DNA of 64,000 bases from JACOMS01 sp051252005. GTDB lineage: Bacteria > Pseudomonadota > Alphaproteobacteria > Caulobacterales > Maricaulaceae. Location of the stretch: positions 62,001 to 126,000 of the forward strand of contig JBPOEZ010000005.1 in assembly GCA_051252005.1 (NCBI GenBank). Reading direction: 5' to 3'. The notes beneath the pieces are model-generated. The model worked only from the letters and a program-made list of their open reading frames with translations, searched no databases and was not told where the DNA came from. Of this stretch, positions 17,664-26,460 are shown one piece after another. A program made the position numbers and the translations under genes. Positions within the stretch are counted from its first letter, which is position 1; the number at the start of each line of letters is the position of its first letter.

Positions 17664-20600
17664 GGAATTTCACTACTATCGGGCGGAGGATTGGTCCCGC
17701 CGCCTTGCTCAAGTAGCCGCACCTGATCTTCATTGACGTCGATAATGAGGCCGAGCGCCGCAAGCTGCTGATCGCCTTTGAACGCAACCGCCGTGCTGAC
17801 GCCGACCGTGTCGCCGCGAAGGCCGACAATCTCAAGCTGAAGCGCCGTAATATTATCATTGAGCGCCTGCACCACGTTATCATTTCCTGCGGCTAAATCG
17901 GTTTGGAAGGCGGTTTGAAGGCTGCTAAACCCGCCGCCGTTAAGATCCGCAAGATCGGAAAGCGCGTCATTCTGCACCGCCAACGGCCCCAAAATATCCG
18001 TAAGGTTTCCAGAGAGCACATCTTCTAAATCGGACAAACGCCCGATGAAATTCGTGTTAAGCAATGTTATCGCGCCAAGGTTTGACAGCGCCAGCGCGTC
18101 AATACCGTCGGCGTTTAAATCAAGCACAGGAATCAGATCCGTGAGGTTTCCTGAGAGTACAGCTTCAAGGCCTGCTAGCCGCGTGATCAGACTGTCTGAT
18201 AAGCCCGTTAAACCGCCACTATTGGACGTTGTCAGCGAAGTGAGCGCGCCGGACACATTCGTAAAGCCAATATTATTCGTATTTGAAACACCCGTGAGCA
18301 GCGGGTGAAGGCCAGATAATCCGCTGCTTAGCTGTGTCCAGTTTTCAGTCAACCCCGCTGTGACCTGCGCGTTCATCGTCTGAATGTCCGACCGTAGCCA
18401 GTCGCGGAGCTGCCCGATATCGAGGCCAAGGGCTGATGCCACGCCCTCAAGCCCGGGCGGGATATCGCCAACCCCGCTAATGACATCGCTGAGCGCGCCC
18501 GCAAGTCCGTCCATTTTTTGAATCACAACATCAAGCGGATTTGGCTTGACGCTTGGCTGTGTTAACGTGCCGAGCTGGCTCATAATTTGCGCGTATAAAG
18601 CCGCGCGCTGCGCCGCTGAACTGGTGGCCTCGCGGTCAAGATCAATCAGACGGTCTGCATAATCCGTGATCGTATCCAGCGCCTCTTCGTCGCCGTTTTG
18701 CGCGAGTAAATATTGCGCTTGATATTGTGTTTGTGCGTTTGCACGGCGTTCAGCAATCGATAGAGGCGCGTTATCATTAGAGACGCCCTGCAAGGCTAGC
18801 CACTCGCTGATGCGGGCGCGGGCCGCTTCAGCAGCGTTGTCCAGCGCGTCTCCGGCAGCTGAGACACTCTCGCCGAACTGTGCTAGCAGTTCGTCCATCT
18901 CGAGCGTTTCCAAACGGCCTAGCTGCTCAATGACGTCGTCCGAAACATAGCCGAGCTGACGATAGCTTTCGATTTCCGCGCGGCGCGCGGCCTGCACGGC
19001 TTCAAGGTTATCGATCTCAAACTGTTCGGGATTTTCGCGCCGCGCAATGGCGTCGCGGATAGACTGGCCAATAGACTGCGCCGACGTATATTCAGAAATC
19101 AGCGCGTCAAGCTGCGCCGAATCCGTGATCGTGCCTGCGCGCCGGATCGCCGCCTGAAGGCCTGCATCGATACCGTCTGCCACGCCGGACTTGAGAATTT
19201 CCGCGACCGTGTACGTGACCGCCTCTTCAATTTGGTCAGCCTGAAAGACCTGCGTCCCGCGACCGTCAAACGTCACGCCCAGATGGTTGGCTTTGGGTTT
19301 ATACAGCACTTCAAAGCCAAGCGGCCCTGACAAAGTGACATCCAGACGGTCTAAAATCTCATTAATTTGCGCGGCGATGCTATCCGTCGTGCCGCCGTCA
19401 ATATTACGTGTGCTGGAGCTTGTAATGGCCACATCGCCGCCAGACACGCCGAAATGGCTCTCCAGACGTGGGGATTTTTTAAGCAAAGTGGTAAGGCCAA
19501 ACACCGCGCCCGCAATAAGGCCAACGGGCCCGAGCGCTCCGGCGATACCCGCGAGCGCGCCGCCGATGCCGGGCAGAGCGCCCAGTCCCGCTGTGATCGC
19601 TCCAGACGCCCCGCTAAGCAGTCCGCCGACACCCGGAAGGCCTGCCAAAACCCCGTTCGCGGATCCGAGGAGCCCGCCTAAAAGTCCGCTGTTCCCGCCA
19701 GACGCGGCTCCCCCCAGAAGGCCGCCTAAAAGGCCGCTGGAGCCTCCGCTAGCCGCCCCTGCGGCGGTGCCAAGCAGGCTTGATCCGCCGCTGCCAATGC
19801 CTAAAATATCTGTCAGGCCAGAACCGTCCAAAATAGGCCGGATGATCATGATTGCCGCCGCCTTTTTGGCAAGGTCTTTGAGCATGTCTATAAGCTGCTC
19901 ACCAAAGTTTTTGGCGCTATCAAGATTGCCGTTATAAATGTCCGTCCACATGCTATTCCATGTGTCGTTAATGTCGTCTGCGGCCTTGCGGTAAAGCTCC
20001 GGCAGACTGGTAACATATTCGCGCTCACGCTCTTGCTGTTCACGTCGCGCCACATAGTTTTCGGCCCATGTGCGGGCATCGTCCTCGGCAATTTCTATGC
20101 CTGCCTTACGGGCCAAATTAATCTTGTCATAGGTGAGCCGTTCAATATCGCGCTCGCGGTTTGTCAGCTTCGCCAGTTCAAGCTCTTCCCGGCGCGCCTC
20201 GAGCCAGTCCTCATAATATTCAAAAGCCTCTGCGCGGGCCTTGTCGGACTTTTCGCGCGCCTCGGTCTCGTCCTCAATGGCATTTATGTTGGTAAGCCGC
20301 AGGCGAATCTCTTCTCGGCTAATATCGTTGCCGGCAGCGCGAGCCGCTTGGTACAACGTTTCGGTTTCTGTGCGAAGCGATGTCTCTTCAGGCGTCTCCC
20401 GCGCGGCTCTCAAACGCTCTTCAAGATCTGTTTGAAGCGTGTTCCATTGGCGTTCGGCCTCGAACCGTGTACGCGCCTCAATGTGGGTGGCCGCCTCTAC
20501 GCGGGCTTGCTCAAGGGTTAAATCGATCTTGGCTTTGGCAGCGGTCTCAAACAGGCTCTGCGCCAGCTTTTCAATGGCAGCGTCGCGCTCCGAAAGCCCT

Positions 20601-22606
20601 GCCATGTCCGTTTGTAATGCCATGCGGCTGCGAAGCATCTCAAGTGCGCCGCGCGCATTTGAGATCTCTGTTTCAGACCGCTGATTATCAGCAGTGTTCC
20701 ACTCTTCGATCCTTTTGCGGATTTCGCTAATCAAGCCCGAAGTTTGATCCAAGCGCTCATTGGCTTGGTCAAGGTCAGGCTGGAGCGCTTTTAGGACTTC
20801 GCTCATACGTTGAAAACTAAACGAGCCGCCCGACGCATCGCCTTTGAAGCCTTTAATATCGTCAAGATTAAACGCTGCAATTTCGGCGGCGTTAACATCG
20901 ACGCGCTCAGCGCGCGGCGCGCCGTCATGCTTTCGAACGGTATTATTCGCGATGAAGTCCTTAAGGCGCGCGGCCTCGGCGGTTTGGCGCGCCGTCATGT
21001 TTTCAGCTAGCGCCATTTTTTCTTCGCGCAAAGCTGTGGCCGTCGCATGGATGGCTTCGGCTTCTTGAAGTTTTACGTTCGCATTGTCCCGCGTGACATC
21101 AATCAAGCCGTCGCGCGCGGTCGTAAGCTCCGCCAGAATATCGCGCTCATCTTCACTATCGCCGATGGTGATTTCTTGCGCCGATTGAAGCTGTTTATAG
21201 GCATAAACAAGCCCGACAATACCCAGAACCGCAATCCCTAAAGGCCCGCCCATCAACATTGTGGCCGCGCCGAGGCCGCGCTTGACGAGCGCCAGACGGG
21301 ATCCGGCAGCAGCAGCAGCAGTTTGCGCCGCACTCGAACGCACGGTCGCCGCCGCGAGAGCCGTTTCGGCTTGAGCTAAACGCACATTGGCGATGGTTTG
21401 CGGCACAGTCCCGCCGGTTGTTCTCGCTTTGGCGATGCGGAGCGCAAAAACATCCGCTCCGGCTTTCACCTCGGCGGCACGCGCAGCGGCGAGATCGCTT
21501 TGCGTGAGCCGGATATTGGCAGCGATACTGGCTTGCGCGGCAAGCGTTTTATGCGAGAGCGCTGCGCCGCTGGCTGTAAGCCATGCTGCAAATTTAAGTC
21601 CTATAATGCCCGCAACGCCTGCTGCGACCAAATCCGCATTTTGCGCGGCTGTCGCCAGCAGCGTCGCCGCAAGGCCAGAGCCTTTACCGATGGCGTTAAA
21701 CAGATCCGTCACATCTTGCTGAAACCCATCATCGCCGAGGGTTTCCCGCAAGGTTTTTGAGCTGTCGATCAGGCCGTCTAAAAACCCGCCGCGCGCCACT
21801 CCGACCTGAAGGGCAAACAAATCATTGGCCATGCGGTTAAATTCAGCCCGCGCACTGGAGAGCTTAAGCTCTAGACCGTCGCCAAACTCCTCGCGAAGCT
21901 GCGCGGCAAATTTCGGTAGAAAGTCATTAGACAGAATTTCGCCCTGCTCGAGCATTTTGTAAAACTCTTCGGTCGTCGCGCCAATGGCCTTGGCTGCAAT
22001 CGGCATGACGCCGGGAAGCCGGTCACCAAGCTGTAGTTTAAGCTCTTCAGCCGTGACCTTGCCTTTGGACATCATCTGCTCGATGGCGCGAAGAGCGCCA
22101 GTCATATTTTCCGAGGACAGATCAAAGACAACGCCCGTTTCGGCAATGGCGGAGAACACGTCGCGAATATCGCGGCCTTCCATTTTCGCAGCTTTGCCTG
22201 CGGCGATCATTTTGGCGTAAGAGGTAACGTTCTGATCAAAGACAATGCCGAGGCGCTCGGACTCTTCGCGAAGGAACTTTGTCTCGGTTGCGGCTAAAGT
22301 CGCCGACCCCGCCGCGCCCACCATCGAACTTTCGACGCCGTCCATGGCAAGGCCCGCTTGGATAATCTCTTTGGCTGTGAAGGCCGTAATCAAGCCGCCC
22401 GCCGCCGCCGTCAACCGGAGCATCGTGCTGCGCGCGCGGTCCATGCCTTGGCGGTATGTCTCGGTTTGGGCATTTGCGCGCGTTGCCGCTGCGCCCGCAC
22501 TGTCAGTCGCCGTGCCGAGGCCTCCGAGCGCTTGCCGGGATTGACGGGCGGCGGTGACAACACCGCGCCCGTCAGCCGTCAGGGTGAAATGGGTGCGAAG
22601 GCTCAT
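17660..22606 (-). CDS. Phage tail tape measure protein
   Basis: The largest gene of the prophage, 1648 residues from the ATG at 22606, which overlaps the GT stop (ATGA). The N-terminal part (about 65-260) carries the tape-measure motif (LRTHFTLTADGRGVV, then ETKFLREESERLG, ELKLQLGDRLPGVMPIAA). Hydrophobic segments lie near 455-475 (GPLGIAVLGIVGLVYAY) and in a Gly/Ala/Leu-rich stretch near 970-1080. Long helical coils fill the middle. Near the C-terminus a repeated LSGNLTD unit occurs at least twice. Length should set tail length: roughly 250 nm at 0.15 nm per residue (general rule, inference). Confidence 0.93.
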   Translation of the reverse strand: MSLRTHFTLTADGRGVVTAARQSRQALGGLGTATDSAGAAATRANAQTETYRQGMDRARSTMLRLTAAAGGLITAFTAKEIIQAGLAMDGVESSMVGAAGSATLAATETKFLREESERLGIVFDQNVTSYAKMIAAGKAAKMEGRDIRDVFSAIAETGVVFDLSSENMTGALRAIEQMMSKGKVTAEELKLQLGDRLPGVMPIAAKAIGATTEEFYKMLEQGEILSNDFLPKFAAQLREEFGDGLELKLSSARAEFNRMANDLFALQVGVARGGFLDGLIDSSKTLRETLGDDGFQQDVTDLFNAIGKGSGLAATLLATAAQNADLVAAGVAGIIGLKFAAWLTASGAALSHKTLAAQASIAANIRLTQSDLAAARAAEVKAGADVFALRIAKARTTGGTVPQTIANVRLAQAETALAAATVRSSAAQTAAAAAGSRLALVKRGLGAATMLMGGPLGIAVLGIVGLVYAYKQLQSAQEITIGDSEDERDILAELTTARDGLIDVTRDNANVKLQEAEAIHATATALREEKMALAENMTARQTAEAARLKDFIANNTVRKHDGAPRAERVDVNAAEIAAFNLDDIKGFKGDASGGSFSFQRMSEVLKALQPDLDQANERLDQTSGLISEIRKRIEEWNTADNQRSETEISNARGALEMLRSRMALQTDMAGLSERDAAIEKLAQSLFETAAKAKIDLTLEQARVEAATHIEARTRFEAERQWNTLQTDLEERLRAARETPEETSLRTETETLYQAARAAGNDISREEIRLRLTNINAIEDETEAREKSDKARAEAFEYYEDWLEARREELELAKLTNRERDIERLTYDKINLARKAGIEIAEDDARTWAENYVARREQQEREREYVTSLPELYRKAADDINDTWNSMWTDIYNGNLDSAKNFGEQLIDMLKDLAKKAAAIMIIRPILDGSGLTDILGIGSGGSSLLGTAAGAASGGSSGLLGGLLGGAASGGNSGLLGGLLGSANGVLAGLPGVGGLLSGASGAITAGLGALPGIGGALAGIAGALGPVGLIAGAVFGLTTLLKKSPRLESHFGVSGGDVAITSSSTRNIDGGTTDSIAAQINEILDRLDVTLSGPLGFEVLYKPKANHLGVTFDGRGTQVFQADQIEEAVTYTVAEILKSGVADGIDAGLQAAIRRAGTITDSAQLDALISEYTSAQSIGQSIRDAIARRENPEQFEIDNLEAVQAARRAEIESYRQLGYVSDDVIEQLGRLETLEMDELLAQFGESVSAAGDALDNAAEAARARISEWLALQGVSNDNAPLSIAERRANAQTQYQAQYLLAQNGDEEALDTITDYADRLIDLDREATSSAAQRAALYAQIMSQLGTLTQPSVKPNPLDVVIQKMDGLAGALSDVISGVGDIPPGLEGVASALGLDIGQLRDWLRSDIQTMNAQVTAGLTENWTQLSSGLSGLHPLLTGVSNTNNIGFTNVSGALTSLTTSNSGGLTGLSDSLITRLAGLEAVLSGNLTDLIPVLDLNADGIDALALSNLGAITLLNTNFIGRLSDLEDVLSGNLTDILGPLAVQNDALSDLADLNGGGFSSLQTAFQTDLAAGNDNVVQALNDNITALQLEIVGLRGDTVGVSTAVAFKGDQQLAALGLIIDVNEDQVRLLEQGGGTNPPPDSSEIP

Positions 22607-22959
22607 GAGAGTTCCGCCCACACGGCCCGTGCTTCTGCCTCTAAAATTCGAAGGGAGGCGAAGGTTTTTGGCCCGACTTTTAGCCCTGCCATACGTGCGG
22701 CAGGTTCAATCGCGCTGTAGTCCAGCCCTGTTCGAATGATGCGCGCGCTTGACATAGTCGTAAGGCCTTCCGTTCGCCACTGTGTTTGGAGCATCATGAA
22801 AAGCCGCAGCGGCTTGAGGGTTTTCGGGTGAAGCAAGAAGACTGTTTCTTGCTCTTCAAATTGCTTGATAATGTGAGCGGGCGCTTTCGCCCGCTTTAGA
22901 TCTTTGAGGAGGCCGCCATCCGTCTTTTTGCCAAGAACTAGCCGGATGACGTCTTTGAG
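22603..22959 (-). CDS. T domain of the tail chaperone, read by -1 frameshift
   Basis: This frame has no good start of its own; the first usable TTG or ATG is well inside. It overlaps the end of the upstream G-like gene in the -1 frame and is entered at a canonical slippery heptamer, A AAA AAC, at 22965-22959. The expected fusion has 147 residues of G plus 118 of T (LKDVIRLVLGKKTDGG..., KAPAHIIKQFEEQE..., ending LEAEARAVWAELS), about 265 in total. The arrangement matches lambda G/GT, where GT is made by a few percent slippage and is needed for tail assembly around the tape measure. The T stop overlaps the tape-measure ATG. Confidence 0.8.
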   Translation of the reverse strand, partial: LKDVIRLVLGKKTDGGLLKDLKRAKAPAHIIKQFEEQETVFLLHPKTLKPLRLFMMLQTQWRTEGLTTMSSARIIRTGLDYSAIEPAARMAGLKVGPKTFASLRILEAEARAVWAELS

Positions 22960-23399
22960 TTTTTTGCCAGTGCGCCCGTATTGAATTCAAAAAATCCGGT
23001 CATGAGCGCTGACCTGACAAAACTCATTTCAAGAATTCCGCTCAACACCTCTTGGCTGTACTCGATAGGCTCGGATTGACCGTCCTCGGTTTCCTGCGTC
23101 AGGCCTTCAATGTCCATGATCGCGTAATCAAGAAACCCTTTACAGGTTGGAAGATGCATGCCGATGACACCAAGCGGGCCAAACTTGCGAAGCGTCGCTT
23201 CGCTGTCTGGGATTTCTTCGCCGAGGGCTTTAAGGGCTTTCTCAAAAAACTCCACAATCTCGCTTTCTTTCATCAGCTGAAAGCGCGGTTTAAGTTGCTG
23301 CTCTTCGATTTTGGCATCATCGACGGGAACGCCGACCGTCACCGGCCACAGCGCGCTGTAGCGGGTTCCGGCTTTTGGGAGTGTAAACTTAATCGTCAT
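22938..23399 (-). CDS. Tail assembly chaperone (G-like)
   Basis: A 153-residue acidic protein (MTIKFTLPKAGTRYSALWPV...) directly between the tail tube and the tape measure, the expected place of the lambda G-type chaperone. It ends ...ALAKNSKTSSG. The codons GCA AAA AAC near its end form the -1 slippery site that leads into the overlapping T frame. The unshifted product is the G form. Confidence 0.8.
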   Translation of the reverse strand: MTIKFTLPKAGTRYSALWPVTVGVPVDDAKIEEQQLKPRFQLMKESEIVEFFEKALKALGEEIPDSEATLRKFGPLGVIGMHLPTCKGFLDYAIMDIEGLTQETEDGQSEPIEYSQEVLSGILEMSFVRSALMTGFFEFNTGALAKNSKTSSG

Positions 23400-23407
23400 G
23401 ACCGCTC

Positions 23408-24355
23408 CTAAGTCAGCTTGACGACAATGTCGTCGTCGCCCGCGCCAGTCGCGGTAATGTTAAGATCAAGCTCCCACGTCGCGTCGCCGTCTTCTTCGCC
23501 TTCAGACACGCCGACGATTTGGGTCTTGGACGCGGTAAACTCGACAATGCCGCCCGCCTCGCTGCCATGCTTCAAATAAACTTCGGACAAAGCGGCGGTC
23601 TTAAGAAGCGTTTCCGGATCAAAGTCAGTGAGCGCGCGTTGCAATACTGTGGCCTTGCCAGAGTAATTGCGGCGACCCGACGGACGAACTTCTTTCTGGT
23701 TGGGCGCGTCTCGGTGTTTCATGTTGCCGGGCGCGCTGACATCCAAATTCATCAACACAAGCGCCGTGCCGCCGATGGTAAAGACAGGCGTATTGTCAAA
23801 GCTGATCGTGGACGGCGTTTGGGTCGTGCCGTAATTTGGCGTCGGCGCTGTTTCGCTGTCCTCGCCGACCGCATAAAGCGCCTCATGTTCGATCATGATG
23901 TAAGGCACTGAGCCGTTCTTGAACTGGAAGCCCGCAGAGCCGCGCAGGCCTTTCAGCTTACGCAGCCGATCACCCTTGTAATAATAGATCGTTGCGCTTT
24001 CCATGTCGCCAGAGACAAGGTTAAAGCTCACTGATGTATCGGCCACGACCGCTGCGTTGAACTGGCAGGCACGCAAAATTGAGGTGAACGCAGGAAGCTC
24101 ACCGGCATCACCAGAACTCGTGAGCGGTATCTTAAAATTACCCGAAGCTGAAAACGCGCCAATAGCGTCTTCGGTACCGCCCAGTCCGGCGCGGTCAATA
24201 TTGCGGGCGACCTTATTGGTTTTCATGGCGTCCAGTTTGAAGTCTTCAGTCAACAAGGCATCTGTGCCTGTCGGCACAGCGTCTGTGGCATAAGTGGTTT
24301 CAACGGCGCAAAAAATGAGTTTTTCGATGGCGCTCTCGGCGCTTAAATTAGCCAT
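23408..24355 (-). CDS. Phage tail tube protein
   Basis: A 315-residue beta-rich protein with Thr, Gly and Ser throughout. It resembles siphoviral major tail proteins (MANLSAESAIEKLIF, TYATDAVPTGTDALL, RNIDRAGLGGTEDAI). It lies after the tail terminator and before the chaperones, the standard tail-tube place. No sheath gene accompanies it, so the tail is non-contractile. Confidence 0.82.
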   Translation of the reverse strand: MANLSAESAIEKLIFCAVETTYATDAVPTGTDALLTEDFKLDAMKTNKVARNIDRAGLGGTEDAIGAFSASGNFKIPLTSSGDAGELPAFTSILRACQFNAAVVADTSVSFNLVSGDMESATIYYYKGDRLRKLKGLRGSAGFQFKNGSVPYIMIEHEALYAVGEDSETAPTPNYGTTQTPSTISFDNTPVFTIGGTALVLMNLDVSAPGNMKHRDAPNQKEVRPSGRRNYSGKATVLQRALTDFDPETLLKTAALSEVYLKHGSEAGGIVEFTASKTQIVGVSEGEEDGDATWELDLNITATGAGDDDIVVKLT

Positions 24356-24358
24356 GAT

Positions 24359-24580
24359 TTAGGCTCCTTTTTTCTGGGAAGGCTTTGCCGCAGGCGTTTC
24401 AGCCTTGGCCGCAGAAGCCGTTTCGGGTTTAGGGGATGGGGCTGGATCAAGATCCGTATCGACGGTTTTTTTCCGTTCTATGGCAGGGCCTTCTTTTTGA
24501 ACGAAACCCTCGCCCTTTTGGATGAACACGCCGCCTTTGCGCGGCGCAGCAGGCATCTTGTCTTTTTTGTAATTGCTCAT
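24359..24580 (-). CDS. Small Lys/Pro/Ala-rich phage protein
   Basis: The start is the ATG at 24580, which overlaps the tail-terminator stop (ATGA); the frame stays open upstream but without support. The 73-residue product (MSNYKKDKMPAAPRKGGVFI) is low in complexity with a KPETASAAKAETPAAKPS tail and is probably disordered. Function unknown; tail-assembly role possible from position. Confidence 0.55.
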   Translation of the reverse strand: MSNYKKDKMPAAPRKGGVFIQKGEGFVQKEGPAIERKKTVDTDLDPAPSPKPETASAAKAETPAAKPSQKKGA

Positions 24581-25017
24581 GAGGAGCCTCCCAGTTTCTG
24601 AATGATTTTTGAGGTTGCGAAGGTGAGCTGAAACCACGCGGTGCCGGTTTTGCGGTCGAGACCTAAAACCTGCGTGCCGCCGTAAGTCACAGCTTCGGCC
24701 ATGCCATCGGAGCGCCAGCCAAGCAGTGCATTTTGACACGCTTCACGAACATCTTCGAACGCATCGACGCCGCGTTCGCCCGAACTGCCGGAATTTTGAA
24801 AACCGATAACGACGATAAAATTGACGCTAACCGTCTGGCGAATACCGCCCGTTGACAGTTTGCTTTTCCCCGCCCGTTCATTGCCGGGCAGGACAAATGC
24901 GGAAGGTGAGCGTTTGACAGCTCCGTCCTTCAGCGCGGTGAAGGCCTGCGCCCCGTCCACGGCTTTGAGCGCGGAGACTTCACTTTTAAGACGGTCAACA
25001 ATGTCTGCGGTTTTCAT
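24577..25017 (-). CDS. Tail terminator-like protein (gp37 type)
   Basis: A 146-residue protein (MKTADIVDRLKSEVSALKAV) with the mixed alpha/beta text typical of tail-terminator proteins in Mu-like siphoviruses (VSVNFIVVIGFQN, GWRSDGMAEAVTYGG). It lies between gpG and the tail tube. Overlaps of four bases on both sides show tight coupling. Confidence 0.7.
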   Translation of the reverse strand: MKTADIVDRLKSEVSALKAVDGAQAFTALKDGAVKRSPSAFVLPGNERAGKSKLSTGGIRQTVSVNFIVVIGFQNSGSSGERGVDAFEDVREACQNALLGWRSDGMAEAVTYGGTQVLGLDRKTGTAWFQLTFATSKIIQKLGGSS

Positions 25018-25475
25018 GGCCGCGCTCCGCCAAAGGCGCGGAGATAATAATCGTCCGCAATAGGGATTAAGTCGTCTCCATTGTCCTCGGACAGTCCCAA
25101 ATAAGGACGGGCCGGAAGCACTGTTGAATGATTGCGACCCGTCTCGCCGCCCGCTTGATGAATCGCGCCGTAAATCAAATTCGTTCCGATCTGGACAGAA
25201 CGGGGAAAGGCGGCGCGGGTGACAGAGTCGCGAAGATGGGCGCTGTCTACCAAGGTGAGCGCATTGCCTTGCGCCTGATTAACCCGCTCAGACGGGAGCC
25301 ACGGCGTGCCGTCAGGCGCAAGATTTGTCTGAAACCGCTCAACGGTTTGATCTTCAATTTCCGCGCCCAGCTCGTCCATGAGCGGCGTCAGATCGTCAAA
25401 ATAAGCCGCAAGCCGAATGAGCGCCGGAACGGAGCCAAAGTCTTGAACGTGGTATGAATAATGAACGCCGCCCAT
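25014..25475 (-). CDS. Phage virion morphogenesis protein (Mu gpG-like)
   Basis: A 153-residue product with the gpG (PF05069-type) pattern: LTPLMDELGAEIEDQTVERF, NLAPDGTPWLPS, then AHLRDSVTR and IYGAIHQAGGETG, ending with PARPYLGLSEDN. Such proteins act in head-tail joining or tail completion. The start overlaps the gp36-like stop by one base (TAATG). Confidence 0.85.
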   Translation of the reverse strand: MGGVHYSYHVQDFGSVPALIRLAAYFDDLTPLMDELGAEIEDQTVERFQTNLAPDGTPWLPSERVNQAQGNALTLVDSAHLRDSVTRAAFPRSVQIGTNLIYGAIHQAGGETGRNHSTVLPARPYLGLSEDNGDDLIPIADDYYLRAFGGARP

Positions 25476-25900
25476 TAGAAACCACCCATGTCGGTTTGAG
25501 AGGTGAACGTTTTGTGCGCGGGCAAATTGGCGGAGGCGCTGTCTTCTTCTGGCTCGTCGCCGGTTCCGGCCAGAGCCGCATCGCCGAGTGTATCTTTACC
25601 GTCGCGAATATCGCGCAGCGCTTTACGCGCGTCGTCAACCCGCTTTCGAAGATCGTCATTCGGGTTTCGATCAAGGGCGTAATGCGCCAGATCAAGGGCG
25701 ATGAATTTCAGCCGAGCCGGTACGGGATCCATCGGCAGCCTGTAACGCGCAGCCACAGCGCTATCGATTTCGGCGCTAGCCGCATTGAGCGCGCCCGCGA
25801 CAACCGCCGCGTCGATTTGATCGTCGCCGTCACGGTCAGCCAAGGCAAGGAGCGTGTCCTCGCCTAGCGCTTCAACCAAATCTGCCAAAACCGCGTACAT
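25475..25900 (-). CDS. DUF1320 family protein (Mu gp36-like)
   Basis: A 141-residue product, mainly helical: MYAVLADLVEALGEDTLLAL, GALNAASAEIDSAVAARYRL, FIALDLAHYALDR. This pattern is characteristic of the DUF1320/gp36 family, a head-completion (connector) component in Mu-like phages. It lies two bases after the preceding gene. Confidence 0.85.
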   Translation of the reverse strand: MYAVLADLVEALGEDTLLALADRDGDDQIDAAVVAGALNAASAEIDSAVAARYRLPMDPVPARLKFIALDLAHYALDRNPNDDLRKRVDDARKALRDIRDGKDTLGDAALAGTGDEPEEDSASANLPAHKTFTSQTDMGGF

Positions 25901-25902
25901 GC

Positions 25903-26334
25903 TTAATCCTCAGGCGTGGGATCAACGAGGATCGTGTGGCGGACTTCGTCGCTGCACTTCACACGAACGCGAATCATATTTCCGTCTTCGAAAGCCATGC
26001 CAAGCCGATCATCGCGGTGGAAAGAGGCCCGAACCGCAAAGGCGCGCAGGCCGAGCTTACGAGACAATCGATCCACAATGGCCTCAATCCACGCGGGCCA
26101 GTAGGCCTCATCGTCCACATTGCCTTGCGGGTGCGAGATCACCTCTTGAAGCGTTTCGGTCAAGGCGCGTTCAATAGGGTCATCAAAAATCATGACTTTA
26201 ACGACACGGCCGTCCGCGTCCAGAATGGCGTTCACAGGCGCATCCGTAAACACTTCGGCGCGTTCGATAGGCGTCGATGTCTTGGAGGGCTTAACCGCCG
26301 TCTTCGCCGGTGTTCCTGCTTTACGTTTAGCCAT
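25903..26334 (-). CDS. Hypothetical phage head-region protein
   Basis: The ATG at 26334 follows an AAGGAG ribosome site; the frame is open upstream only because it runs through the tRNA gene, so a longer start is rejected. The 143-residue product starts with a Lys/Thr/Pro-rich tail (MAKRKAGTPAKTAVKPSKTS) and then a mixed domain (FDDPIERALTETLQEVI, AYWPAWIEAIVDRLSRK). No family is recognised. It is the first gene after the tRNA in the late transcript. Confidence 0.6.
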   Translation of the reverse strand: MAKRKAGTPAKTAVKPSKTSTPIERAEVFTDAPVNAILDADGRVVKVMIFDDPIERALTETLQEVISHPQGNVDDEAYWPAWIEAIVDRLSRKLGLRAFAVRASFHRDDRLGMAFEDGNMIRVRVKCSDEVRHTILVDPTPED

Positions 26335-26351
26335 GAGAGGCTCCTTAAAAT

Positions 26352-26428
26352 TGGTTGCGGGAGCAGGATTTGAACCTGCGATCTTCTGGTTATGAGCCAG
26401 ACGAGACACCAAACTTCTCCACCCCGCA
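26352..26428 (-). tRNA. tRNA-Met (CAU anticodon) inside the prophage late operon
   Basis: A complete 77-nt cloverleaf with encoded CCA. Acceptor stem UGCGGGG/UCCCGCA pairs in all seven positions (one G-U); D stem GAGA/UCUC; anticodon stem UCUGG/CCAGA around loop CUCAUAA, giving CAU; T stem GCAGG/CCUGC. The initiator marks (C1-A72 mismatch, three G-C pairs in the anticodon stem) are absent, so it is an elongator Met or, with a modified C34, an Ile(AUA) tRNA; the sequence alone cannot decide. It lies between the capsid gene and the next late gene on the same strand, so it would be cut out of the late mRNA. Confidence 0.95.
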
Positions 26429-26460
26429 TGAAGAGCCGCCTTGCAGGCGACCCGAATAAT

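Noticed and set aside
20033..20521. Plus-strand open frame within the tape-measure gene
   Set aside because: It has no start signal and is one of many open frames produced by high GC3 on the opposite strand.
26335..26412. Upstream extension of the 143-residue head-region gene
   Set aside because: The extension translates the tRNA gene; a good ribosome site precedes the ATG at 26334.
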